DNA of 32,385 nt from an uncultured Bacilli bacterium. GTDB taxonomy: Bacteria; Bacillota_I; Bacilli_A; RF39; UBA660. Positions 23,873 through 32,313 of this stretch are shown one piece after another. A program made the position numbers and the translations under genes. The stretch spans positions 1 through 32,385 of the forward strand of contig CAKPSO010000017.1 in assembly GCA_934183185.1 (NCBI GenBank), read 5' to 3'. Each line of letters starts with the position of its first letter. Positions within the stretch are counted from its first letter, which is position 1. Below the pieces are notes generated by a model, which saw only the letters and a program-made list of their open reading frames with translations, was not told the DNA's origin and did no database searches.

Positions 23873-25615
23873 CTATATAATTTCATTTTCATTGTTACTT
23901 ATACTAGCAAATGTTCTATTTCTAAGTTCTCTATATAATGAGCTCTTATTATATACTTCTGTATTAGTTCCTTTACAAACAACTTTACCTTTATCAAGCA
24001 CAATAACTCTATCTGCAATTTGCATCATTTCTGGTTTATGGGTAATCATTATTATAGTATGATCATGCTTTAATTCTTTTAATATTGTTCCTATCTTCGT
24101 CGTTGAATTTGGATCTATATTACTTGTAACTTCATCAAATAATAGTATTTCAGATTTTGTTAGTAGTGCTCGTGCAATGACTAATAATTGTTTTTGACCA
24201 TCAGATAATATTCTTTCTTCATCATTAATTATGGTGTTATAACCCTTTGGCAAACTTTCGATAAATTCATGTATTCCTACTCTTTTACATGCTTCTATTT
24301 GATTCTTGTAGTTACTATCTACTAAAGATAAATTATCTCTTATACTCATTTCAAACATAAATGGTTTTTGGAAGACTCCTGATACATTTGATGCGTAGAC
24401 TTTCTTAGTATAATTATAAATATTCTCATTATCTATCGAAATACTTCCTGATTTTATTCTATCAAGCCTGTATAATAGGTTAATAATGGTTGTCTTACCT
24501 GAGCCACTGTGACCAACAATAGTAGTTATTTCATTTGGATAAATTTTAAAAGACACATTATTTAGTATTAATTTGTTTTTAATTTCATAATTTACTTTAT
24601 CAAATACAACTATACCGTTAATATAATCATTTGTGATATCACCAAAGTCTATATTACTTTCAGATGTATAATCGAGTATATTTTTAATTCTCTTTACTCT
24701 TATCCCATAATTACTTAAATTCAATAGATATGTTAACATTGAATCAGTGCAGGTAATTGTTAATTCAAAATAACTTATTAGTAAAATTAATTTGTCAATA
24801 GTCATTTGATTGGTTGATACTAAATATGCTAGAAAAATATACAATAGAATTTTTCCTATATACACAATATAAGGCATTTTACAGTATCTATCTGTTAGAG
24901 CTTGCCTTTTTCCTTTATATGCTTGCATCCATTTAACTCTTGTTTTGTCTAATTTTTTGTTTAAATTAGGCATCATACTTAATGATTTCACTTGTTTTAA
25001 ATTAACTAACATTTGGTTCAAAGTATCAATAACTTTATCTTCATATTTTCTTGTACCTTCGTAGTATTTAGATACCTTTTTTGAATTATCATTCATAAGT
25101 ATTAAATAGATAGCGTCTATTACCATTGCTATTATAGCTACTACTATGTTATAGGAACTAAAAATTATGAATATAACAATTAATTCAATAAATCTCATAA
25201 ATGCTTCAGAGGAGGCATTTAGTACATCTACTAAATATCTTACATCGTCACTTGTTGTGTCAACAATCTTTCCTTTTGAAATTTTATTGAAAATAGAATC
25301 ATTATTAGCAACGTGTTCAAATAGAATCTTTTGAACCTCTAAATGATAATAATTTGCTAGAACTGTATATGTATAATAATTCCAATTTAGCATACTGAAA
25401 TAAATAACGTAAAAGATTAAATATAAAGCTACATAATACCAAATACCATTAAAGTTATTATTTGTTATTGTTGCTATTATTCCTGATGTTGCGATTGGTG
25501 GTAATAAATTTGATAAATTATATAGACAACAACTAACAAACATTTGAATTACTACAAAAAATTTACCATTAGCAATTTTTAATAATGTTTTAACTGTTTG
25601 AAAATATCTCTTCAT
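23873..25615 (-). CDS. ABC transporter, fused membrane and ATPase domains
   Basis: A 580-residue half-transporter of the exporter type. The membrane domain (about 1-300) has about six hydrophobic helices and the ATPase domain follows. Walker A GHSGSGKT is at 368-375, Q-loop Gln415, signature LSDGQ at 470-474 (Asp replacing the usual Gly), Walker B with Glu495 (LLFDEVTS) and H-loop His526. There is no C39 peptidase domain, so the cargo is not a classical leader peptide. It probably works as a homodimer. It starts 8 bp after the unknown membrane protein and has only a weak ribosome binding site, so translation may depend on the upstream gene. Substrate unknown. Confidence 0.88.
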   Translation of the reverse strand: MKRYFQTVKTLLKIANGKFFVVIQMFVSCCLYNLSNLLPPIATSGIIATITNNNFNGIWYYVALYLIFYVIYFSMLNWNYYTYTVLANYYHLEVQKILFEHVANNDSIFNKISKGKIVDTTSDDVRYLVDVLNASSEAFMRFIELIVIFIIFSSYNIVVAIIAMVIDAIYLILMNDNSKKVSKYYEGTRKYEDKVIDTLNQMLVNLKQVKSLSMMPNLNKKLDKTRVKWMQAYKGKRQALTDRYCKMPYIVYIGKILLYIFLAYLVSTNQMTIDKLILLISYFELTITCTDSMLTYLLNLSNYGIRVKRIKNILDYTSESNIDFGDITNDYINGIVVFDKVNYEIKNKLILNNVSFKIYPNEITTIVGHSGSGKTTIINLLYRLDRIKSGSISIDNENIYNYTKKVYASNVSGVFQKPFMFEMSIRDNLSLVDSNYKNQIEACKRVGIHEFIESLPKGYNTIINDEERILSDGQKQLLVIARALLTKSEILLFDEVTSNIDPNSTTKIGTILKELKHDHTIIMITHKPEMMQIADRVIVLDKGKVVCKGTNTEVYNKSSLYRELRNRTFASISNNENEII

Positions 25616-25623
25616 TTTAAAGC

Positions 25624-26805
25624 TTATTTAATATCCTTATCATAATCTATATCATTGATTTCATAAATTCTATTTTTGGCAATAGATGTCATTGCCTTAT
25701 TTACAAGCCAACCTATAACTGCTAATGCAAAAAAATATATGAAACCGAATAAGCTTAGTGATGGTTTTGATGAGGTAAATAGATCTATAAGGGAAGCACC
25801 TACACCCATTGATGTAACTATAGTTAAATTACTAATAGATTTATTTGTAATATCACTTTGCAAATCGTTGAATAATTTTTGGGCCGATGTTACATAATTT
25901 TTTGTCATTGTCCATAATGATTTAATATAATCAAGGGTATCTTTTAATGTTTCATAACGATATCCTGAAATTGCAAGGAATTCTGATAATTCTTTATCTC
26001 CTTTTGCAATTTTTTCTCTGGTTGGAATGTAAGTACTCATTTGATTAATTCTACCATCAATAAGGTTAATTGTTTTAGCATATCCATCTAGCTTTGAGTT
26101 GAATTTAACTATATCTGAGCCTTTTACTCTTGCTTGTTCTTTTACGGCATCTATTTTTTCCCATATAATACGGTGTAGATTTAGATATCTATGTAGTTGG
26201 CCTTTATATTCACGAATAAAGATTTGCTCTTCAATGTATCGTTCAATATTATTAAGTGTTTGACCCTTATTATTTATAAAATAATATTTATCTCCCCTGG
26301 TTACATCATATTTTGTATTTTTGAATTCAAAATATTTTTGTTTTTCTGTTCGTGCAAGTAATTCGTCCATTTCTTCTTTAGTGGCATTATTACATACTAT
26401 AAAATATGGATATATTGTTTCTATGCCTGCTAATTCCTTGGGAACAGGGGCACCTAAGCTGAACAGATAATTGATTGCTGGTGATAATCTATTTTCATAG
26501 TAGTCAGTTGCATGATCAATATCAGCAAATAATGTATCTTCACTAACGACTTGGTTATTTAAAATAATTAATCCATCTTCAAATATTTTAATTTTTATGT
26601 TCAATGCCGTTGTAAATTCTATATATTCCTCACCTGCTACGCCATAGTCTATTTTTCCTATTTCTAATTTTTTACGAAATTCATTAAGTTTTTCAGGATC
26701 TAAATCTAGTTGTGTTTTACAATCTCTTAGAAAATCATAAATTTCAGATAGCTGTAGCATAGTTCTTTGAAACCAACCACCTATATATACATTACTAATA
26801 TTCAT
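25624..26805 (-). CDS. Unknown membrane protein with cytoplasmic domain and two C-terminal helices
   Basis: I do not recognise a named family. The 393-residue protein has no signal peptide. Residues 1-180 look like a soluble alpha/beta domain, 185-320 are long helices likely to form coiled coils, and two membrane helices lie at about 325-344 and 349-368, followed by a charged tail. This layout recalls CorA-like or RMD1-like proteins, but no GMN motif is present. GGGAGGAG precedes the ATG. It sits between an acetyltransferase (12 bp) and an ABC transporter (8 bp), so it likely works with the transporter. Confidence 0.75.
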   Translation of the reverse strand: MNISNVYIGGWFQRTMLQLSEIYDFLRDCKTQLDLDPEKLNEFRKKLEIGKIDYGVAGEEYIEFTTALNIKIKIFEDGLIILNNQVVSEDTLFADIDHATDYYENRLSPAINYLFSLGAPVPKELAGIETIYPYFIVCNNATKEEMDELLARTEKQKYFEFKNTKYDVTRGDKYYFINNKGQTLNNIERYIEEQIFIREYKGQLHRYLNLHRIIWEKIDAVKEQARVKGSDIVKFNSKLDGYAKTINLIDGRINQMSTYIPTREKIAKGDKELSEFLAISGYRYETLKDTLDYIKSLWTMTKNYVTSAQKLFNDLQSDITNKSISNLTIVTSMGVGASLIDLFTSSKPSLSLFGFIYFFALAVIGWLVNKAMTSIAKNRIYEINDIDYDKDIK

Positions 26806-26817
26806 TTATACTCCTCC

Positions 26818-27258
26818 CTACTTTACGTCTCTAGTAAAAAATTTAGCGTCCATAACTTCAAAACCATATTTATGATATAAACCGTGGGCAGCTTGTCTGA
26901 AATTTTTTGACCATAGTTCAACACATTTGCATTTATGATCATGTGCAATTTTGAAACATTCATCAAGCATTTTTGTACCAATGTGTTCACGTCTTAATTC
27001 TGGTTTTACACAAACATGGTTTAAAATTGCGTAGGTATTCATATCCTCATAAATTGTAGGTATAATATTTATTTTGGCATGTGCTATAATCTTATCATTT
27101 ATAATACCTATAATATAAATTTGATTAGGATCATTCTCATTTTCCTTATAAATTTTTTGTGCATACTCTAGAGAAGTGTTTTCATTAAAACATTCATTGC
27201 ATAATTCAATAATTCCTTCTACATCTTCTAGTGATGCGATTCTAAATGTTACATTCAT
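26818..27258 (-). CDS. GNAT-family N-acetyltransferase
   Basis: A 146-residue single-domain acetyl-CoA-dependent transferase. The A motif is seen as VCVKPELRREHIGTKMLDECF (about residues 87-107, with the acetyl-CoA-binding R-R-x-x-I-G), followed by LYHKYGF near the C-terminus. The substrate is unknown. A TTG codon directly before is open, but ATG 27258 with AGGAGG eight bases upstream is preferred. First gene of an operon with the unknown membrane protein and the ABC transporter, so it might modify the exported compound or give self-protection, as an inference from context. Confidence 0.85.
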   Translation of the reverse strand: MNVTFRIASLEDVEGIIELCNECFNENTSLEYAQKIYKENENDPNQIYIIGIINDKIIAHAKINIIPTIYEDMNTYAILNHVCVKPELRREHIGTKMLDECFKIAHDHKCKCVELWSKNFRQAAHGLYHKYGFEVMDAKFFTRDVK

Positions 27259-27286
27259 CAAAATAACCTCCTATTAAAGTAACATA

Positions 27287-27391
27287 GTCTATTTAGTTAC
27301 CCTTCTATAATATCGATTATACTATAAAAGTTTTGATTTTTGCTAATTTATTATAAGTTTGTGTCTATTTATGTCTATTTATGTCTATTTA
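27287..27391. repeat. Four copies of GTCTATTTA around the acetyltransferase promoter
   Basis: TGTCTATTTA is repeated three times without a gap (27362-27371, 27372-27381, 27382-27391), and GTCTATTTA recurs at 27287-27295. The copies flank the TATAAT at 27316-27321. The 10-bp period puts the tandem copies on one face of the helix. The arrangement suits a cooperative DNA-binding regulator with a secondary site. Confidence 0.55.
27316..27321 (-). promoter_or_regulatory. -10 element of the GNAT-membrane protein-ABC operon
   Basis: TATAAT on the minus strand within AGTATAATCG, about 58 bp before the acetyltransferase start. The -35 region is poor, which would fit activation from the tandem repeats upstream. 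Confidence 0.45.
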
Positions 27392-27468
27392 TGTTCTTAT
27401 TTAAATCTATTATCTGATTATTTTACTTCTGAAGGCAAATAGATATCAATATATTTTTAGTTATGAAC

Positions 27469-27500
27469 AAAAAAATACATAGAGTAAAACTCTCTATGTA
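27469..27500 (-). terminator. Intrinsic terminator of rpoE
   Basis: TACATAGAG (27476-27484) and CTCTATGTA (27492-27500) form a perfect 9-bp stem with a 7-nt loop, followed on the minus strand by T7, just after the rpoE stop. Confidence 0.88.
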
Positions 27501-27508
27501 CTTTAATA

Positions 27509-27955
27509 TTACTGTGTCTCGTCTATTTCATCTTCATCTAAAATCACTAGATCTTTTAAATCATCATCACCGTCATCGTTGATATCATCATCATCGCTAT
27601 CTATTCTATCAAAATCAGGCTCTGTGTCCTCTTGTTCATCTTCTTCTTTTATTTCTTCTACATCCTCATCTTCATCATCATCTTCAATTACTTTTAAAAT
27701 TTTATCTGATGTATGACGACTTCTTAAATCCCATTTACCATCATCTAATAGAATAAAGCGTTTATCTGTAGTAAGTGATGTATAGTAATCTCCTACTTTT
27801 TTATCAAAAGTAGATTCTGGTAAATCTAATAGTTTGATTATTTTTTTAAATAGTGTAGCGGTATTTTGACCACCTTTTTCTTCAAGTATCAAATTAGTAA
27901 TATCCTTATTTGATAGTAGTTCTAAATCCTCTTTTTTCATATTTTTTAGACTCAT
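27509..27955 (-). CDS. rpoE: RNA polymerase delta subunit
   Basis: Delta is a Gram-positive RNA polymerase subunit that displaces nucleic acid and speeds recycling. The 148-residue protein has the folded N-terminal domain (about 1-90, with KKIIKLLDLP and DDGKWDLRSR) and a disordered tail (about 91-148) made mostly of Asp and Glu. GAGGAGG precedes the ATG. Its own promoter and terminator make it a single-gene unit beside argS, as in Bacillus. Confidence 0.95.
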   Translation of the reverse strand: MSLKNMKKEDLELLSNKDITNLILEEKGGQNTATLFKKIIKLLDLPESTFDKKVGDYYTSLTTDKRFILLDDGKWDLRSRHTSDKILKVIEDDDEDEDVEEIKEEDEQEDTEPDFDRIDSDDDDINDDGDDDLKDLVILDEDEIDETQ

Positions 27956-28005
27956 TGTTCTTCCTCCTCGTAAACAATCGATCTGTTTTTAAATAATCAT
28001 TTACT

Positions 28006-28034
28006 TTTATACCATTATTTGTAGATAAAAGCAA
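28006..28034 (-). promoter_or_regulatory. Promoter of rpoE
   Basis: On the minus strand TTGCTT (28029-28034) and TATAAA (28006-28011) are 17 bp apart, with TGG before the -10 (extended -10). Confidence 0.6.
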
Positions 28035-28042
28035 CTACTTTT

Positions 28043-29785
28043 TTACATTTTTTCTGGTATATCTATTCCTAGCGTATTCAAAAGTAATTTATTTGTGTCA
28101 TAAACTAGTTTAGTTAGTGCTAACCAGTTATTTCTTAATTCTATATCACTACATGTTAAAATATGATTCTCAGAATAAAATTTATTATACGTACTAGTTA
28201 ATTTATATAAATATTCTGCTATTTCATTTAGTGATTTTTCTTCATAGGCTTTGTTTAAAACTACTGGTAATCTTAATAATGTTCTTATTATTTCTTTATC
28301 TGTGATATTATTAAATTTTTTACTATCTGTAGGTAAAATAGTCTGCTTAGATTTATCTAATAGTGATTTCATTCTTACTGTTGAATATAGTAAATATGGT
28401 CCTGTTTTTCCTTCTAGATCAACAAACTTGTTGATATCAAAGATATAATCCTTACTTCTAAATGGTAGGAAGTCAGCATATTTTAGAGCTGCCATAGCTA
28501 TTATTTCAGCTGTTTCATCTCTTTTACTTTCTTCTACCATCTCCATATTCATACGTTTTGTGGTTTCTTCTTTAATCATATCCATTAAATCGACTAGGTT
28601 TAATACTCCGCCATCACGAGTTTTAAATGGTTTACCATCTGGTCCATTCATTGTTCCGAAACCAAAAAATTTAAGTTCAGTATTTTTAGCAATACCAGAT
28701 TTTTTGGCTACACGAAATACTTGTTTAAAGTATAGATCTTGTCTATTATCTGCAAAATACCATATCTCTTCTGGAGAAAAACGTTCTACTCTTGATAAAA
28801 TAGTAGCAAGTTCACGAGTTTGATAAACGGTTCCACCATTTCCCTTTAATACTACTAATGGAGGCATTGGCTCATTATCAGTTTCTTCTTTAGTATCAAC
28901 AACCATAGCACCTTCACTTTCATATATTAAATCTTTATTTTTTAAAATATCTATTACTTTAGGAATATATGGGTAACAATCTGTTTCTCCTTCATATAAG
29001 TCAAAAGTTGTATTTAATCGCTTGTAAATACCTTTAATATCTTGAATAGAAAGTGATTTTACTCTGTTCCATAACTCTGTATAACCAGGATTACCTTTTT
29101 CTATTTCAATAGTTATTTCATGAACACGTTCCATTACTTGTTCATCTTCTTTAGCTTTTTTTGAAGCTGAGGGATATATTTCCTGTAAGTCTTTAACTGT
29201 GATTGGTAAGTCATCATATTTATCTTGTTTTTCATTATTAAAATAATTTAAATTAGGATATCTTTGCATTAACTCATAAATTACCATACCTGATTGTCTG
29301 CCAATATCACCAAAGTGTACATCTGATATTACTTCATTTCCAAGTAAAACTGTTAATCTTTTAACGGCTTCACCAATATTGGCACTACGTAGATGCCCAA
29401 CATGAAGGGTTTTAGCTATATTGGCACCACCATAATCCATCATTATCTTTTTAGGTGATACTTTATCTATATTAACTTTAATATCTGCTAGCATTTCATT
29501 TATTGCAGAGATATAAAAATCATCACTTAAACTTAAATTAATAAAACCAGGTCCAGCTATGTTTAAATTAATAAAACGATTATCCTGCTCTAAAACTTTT
29601 AGTATTTCTTCAGCTATTTGGTGTGGATTTTTACCTAGTGATTTACCTAGACTCATAGCATCATTTATCTGGTATTCCCCAAATTCTGGTCTACTACTAG
29701 GATTTAATGTTACTTTTGGTAAATTATATCCTAAATTATTTAATTTTTTGCATATTTCCTTTTCTAAGTTTCTTATAGTACTCAT
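28043..29785 (-). CDS. argS: Arginyl-tRNA synthetase
   Basis: A class I synthetase that charges tRNA-Arg. The 580-residue protein has the N-terminal additional domain (about 1-105), the HIGH-type motif HVGH at 128-131 preceded by DYGGANIAK, and GKPFKTRDGG in place of a standard KMSKS loop, as is usual in ArgRS. The DALR anticodon-binding domain fills the last ~120 residues. It follows the DUF1934 gene by 10 bp, the same order as ywiB-argS in Bacillus, with GAGGTGAT before the ATG. Confidence 0.97.
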   Translation of the reverse strand: MSTIRNLEKEICKKLNNLGYNLPKVTLNPSSRPEFGEYQINDAMSLGKSLGKNPHQIAEEILKVLEQDNRFINLNIAGPGFINLSLSDDFYISAINEMLADIKVNIDKVSPKKIMMDYGGANIAKTLHVGHLRSANIGEAVKRLTVLLGNEVISDVHFGDIGRQSGMVIYELMQRYPNLNYFNNEKQDKYDDLPITVKDLQEIYPSASKKAKEDEQVMERVHEITIEIEKGNPGYTELWNRVKSLSIQDIKGIYKRLNTTFDLYEGETDCYPYIPKVIDILKNKDLIYESEGAMVVDTKEETDNEPMPPLVVLKGNGGTVYQTRELATILSRVERFSPEEIWYFADNRQDLYFKQVFRVAKKSGIAKNTELKFFGFGTMNGPDGKPFKTRDGGVLNLVDLMDMIKEETTKRMNMEMVEESKRDETAEIIAMAALKYADFLPFRSKDYIFDINKFVDLEGKTGPYLLYSTVRMKSLLDKSKQTILPTDSKKFNNITDKEIIRTLLRLPVVLNKAYEEKSLNEIAEYLYKLTSTYNKFYSENHILTCSDIELRNNWLALTKLVYDTNKLLLNTLGIDIPEKM

Positions 29786-29795
29786 ATTATCACCT

Positions 29796-30149
29796 CTAAT
29801 ATTCTATTTTATAAATAAACTGTTCCTTACTATCTACTATTTCATATATTATTTCTATCAAATTATTAGTAACATTAAATTTATTAGTCTTAATAATAAT
29901 TTCTAGTTCTTTATTTAGACCTTTTATTTTTAAAATATTATTAGTATTTTTTTCTAAGTCAAATATATATTTTAAATATATATTATTATTATTTCTTATT
30001 AAAGTTTTATTTTTCAGGTCCAATACTACACTAGTTTTATCTCGTTCAAAATATTTTAAAACTTCTCTATCTTGATCATATATTCCAGATATTTCATTAT
30101 CTATATAATTATCTGACGTTTTTAAAGTTATTTTTAGCTTTTTTACCAT
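29796..30149 (-). CDS. DUF1934 (YwiB-like) beta-barrel protein
   Basis: A 117-residue protein of alternating beta strands, matching the DUF1934/YwiB lipocalin-like family by size, pattern and its place directly before argS. Function unknown. The first codons follow GGTGGTGA. It is divergent from the PBP gene, and a 22-bp palindrome with an extended -10 lies in the shared control region. Probably co-transcribed with argS. Confidence 0.75.
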   Translation of the reverse strand: MVKKLKITLKTSDNYIDNEISGIYDQDREVLKYFERDKTSVVLDLKNKTLIRNNNNIYLKYIFDLEKNTNNILKIKGLNKELEIIIKTNKFNVTNNLIEIIYEIVDSKEQFIYKIEY

Positions 30150-30181
30150 ATAACTTCACCACCAATAATTTAACTAAGCCC

Positions 30182-30203
30182 AATTATAACACAGGTTATA
30201 ATT
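30182..30203. promoter_or_regulatory. Palindrome over the ywiB-argS promoter
   Basis: AATTATAAC (30182-30190) and GTTATAATT (30195-30203) are perfect 9-bp arms with a 4-nt spacer. The minus strand reads TGTTATAAT, an extended -10 for the DUF1934-argS unit (TATAAT at 30183-30188). A repressor bound here would block that promoter. Confidence 0.45.
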
Positions 30204-30323
30204 TTTTAATACTATTTAATTAAATATTAATTATTCGGTTATGTATTTTATCATATTTTTATTTATTTTCATACATATTTATCAACTAATTTTTTCATAC
30301 TAAAATTAGATTGGAGAGATTAT

Positions 30324-32288
30324 ATGAAAAGACTTAAAAAAATATTAAAAGTATTTTTATTTATATTTTTAGCGATTGTGGTAGTAATTGCTGGAACTAT
30401 AACTTATATTAAAATGTCTCCAAAGTTAGAGATAAAATCTGCTAATGCTTTTCTTATGTATGATCAAACTAATGAATTATTTTTTCAAGGAAGTGGACAG
30501 CAAGAATGGGTTAGTTTGAATAATATATCTGATAATTTAATAAAGGCTACTATTTATACAGAGGATAAGCATTTTTATAAGCATCATGGATTTGATTATC
30601 TTAGAATATTAAAGGCTATGTATGTTAATATTACTTCTAAATCTAAGAGTCAAGGGGCTTCTACTATATCTCAACAGTATGCTAAAAACCTTTTTCTAGA
30701 TTTTGATAAAACTTGGGAAAGAAAATTAAATGAAATGTGGTTTACTATGCAATTAGAGGTACATTATAGTAAAGATGAAATATTAGAGGGATATTTAAAT
30801 ACTATTTATTATGGGCATGGTATGTATGGAATAGAAAATGCTTCTAAATTTTATTTTGATAAGAAGGCTACTGATTTAGATTTAGCTGAAGCTGCTATGC
30901 TTACTGGTATTCCTAAGTCTCCATCTAATTATTCCCCAATAGTTAATTATGAGATAGCTAAAAAGAGACAAGTAGATATTTTATATAATTTATTGAAGAA
31001 TAAGGCTATCACTGAAGATGAATATAATCAGGCTATAAATGAAAATTTAAATATAGTTGGTGAAAAAAATTATCAAAACGTAGCTAATATTATGTATTAT
31101 CAAGATGCTGTGATGCGTGAATTGAAAACTTTAAAGGAAATTCCTGCTTCTTATTTGGAAACTGGAGGAATTAAAATTTATACAAATCTTGATATGGATG
31201 CCCAAAAAATATTAGAAGACAGTATTACTAATAATTTAAATACTGATAAGGACTTACAGGTTGCTAGTGTGATGATGGACCCTAATACTGGTAAAATTAT
31301 TGCTTTAGTTGGAGGAAGAGATTATAATAAGAGTCAATATAATCGTGCTTATCAATCTAGTAGACAAGTTGGTTCTACTATGAAACCTTTTCTTTATTAT
31401 GCAGCATTAGAAAGTGGTTTTACAGCTAGTACTACTTTTACTAGTGAGGCTACTACTTTTACTTTTGCAAATCAACAGACTTATTCTCCTCAAAATTATG
31501 GGGATCAATATGGAAATAAACCAATTTCCTTAGCTACAGCTATTTCTTATTCTGATAATATTTATGCAGTTAAAACACATATGTTTTTAGGTGAAGATGC
31601 TCTAGTTAACATGTCTAAAAGATTAGGAATTACTGCTAAGTTAGATGAAGTTCCTTCTCTTCCGTTAGGAACAGCTAGTATTAATATTATAGAGATGGCT
31701 AGTGCTTATTCAGCATTTGCGAATGAAGGATATAAAGTACATGGTTATTTAATTTCTAGGGTTGAAGATTTAAAGGGAAATGTGATATATGAAAGAAAAA
31801 CAAGTAAAGAAAATATTTTGAGTAAAAGTCTTACTTTTATATTGAGTGAGCTTTTAACTACTACCTATGATTCTAATTTTATTGATTATAATTATCCAAC
31901 TGCTATTGGGATAGCTCCAAAAATTAAACACAAATTGGCATTAAAAAGTGGTACTACTGATACTGATCACTGGTCTATTGGATATAATAAGGATATAGTT
32001 ACAGCAGTATGGATTGGATATGATGATAATAGAAATATAACTACAGGTGATTATAAATATTCCAGAAATATATGGGTTGATGCGATGGAGGGATATTTAG
32101 ATGGAAAGGAAGATAGTTGGTACAAACAACCTAGTAATGTTGTTGGAGTATTAGTAAATCCTATTACTGGTAGGCCAGCAACTGAGAGTGATGAGAAAAA
32201 GAAAATTATGTATTATATTAGAGGTACTGAACCGTCTAGTACTGATACTGTATTTGATGAATTTCTTGAAAACAAAGTGGCTCAATAA
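30324..32288 (+). CDS. Class A penicillin-binding protein (PBP1A type)
   Basis: A bifunctional enzyme that polymerises and cross-links peptidoglycan outside the membrane. The 654-residue protein has an N-terminal anchor (about 8-28). The GT51 glycosyltransferase domain (about 60-230) contains the catalytic Glu80 in TEDKHFYKH, GASTISQQ (111-118) and the KxNExW-like ERKLNEMW. The transpeptidase domain carries Ser351-Thr-Met-Lys354, Ser410-Asp-Asn412 and Lys541-Ser-Gly-Thr544. GGAGAG precedes the ATG. A possible promoter TTATCA-16-TAAAAT (about 30282-30309) lies just upstream. It is alone on the plus strand, divergent from the DUF1934 gene, and followed 25 bp later by a probable insertion element. 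Confidence 0.95.
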   Translation: MKRLKKILKVFLFIFLAIVVVIAGTITYIKMSPKLEIKSANAFLMYDQTNELFFQGSGQQEWVSLNNISDNLIKATIYTEDKHFYKHHGFDYLRILKAMYVNITSKSKSQGASTISQQYAKNLFLDFDKTWERKLNEMWFTMQLEVHYSKDEILEGYLNTIYYGHGMYGIENASKFYFDKKATDLDLAEAAMLTGIPKSPSNYSPIVNYEIAKKRQVDILYNLLKNKAITEDEYNQAINENLNIVGEKNYQNVANIMYYQDAVMRELKTLKEIPASYLETGGIKIYTNLDMDAQKILEDSITNNLNTDKDLQVASVMMDPNTGKIIALVGGRDYNKSQYNRAYQSSRQVGSTMKPFLYYAALESGFTASTTFTSEATTFTFANQQTYSPQNYGDQYGNKPISLATAISYSDNIYAVKTHMFLGEDALVNMSKRLGITAKLDEVPSLPLGTASINIIEMASAYSAFANEGYKVHGYLISRVEDLKGNVIYERKTSKENILSKSLTFILSELLTTTYDSNFIDYNYPTAIGIAPKIKHKLALKSGTTDTDHWSIGYNKDIVTAVWIGYDDNRNITTGDYKYSRNIWVDAMEGYLDGKEDSWYKQPSNVVGVLVNPITGRPATESDEKKKIMYYIRGTEPSSTDTVFDEFLENKVAQ

Positions 32289-32313
32289 GTATAAACAGCT
32301 TCACAAAATGATA

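Noticed and set aside
27362..27391. CRISPR-like array
   Set aside because: The 10-bp units are gapless without spacers and no cas genes are nearby.
30251..30277. Sigma-E-like TCATATT and CATACAT upstream of the PBP gene
   Set aside because: The spacing is about 2 bp too short for sigma-E and the last -10 position does not match; a sigma-A-like pair lies closer to the start.
107..32288. TGA read as Trp (genetic code 4)
   Set aside because: All recognised genes run full length with TGA as stop and use TGG for Trp; an A+T-rich code-4 genome would show many in-frame TGA codons.
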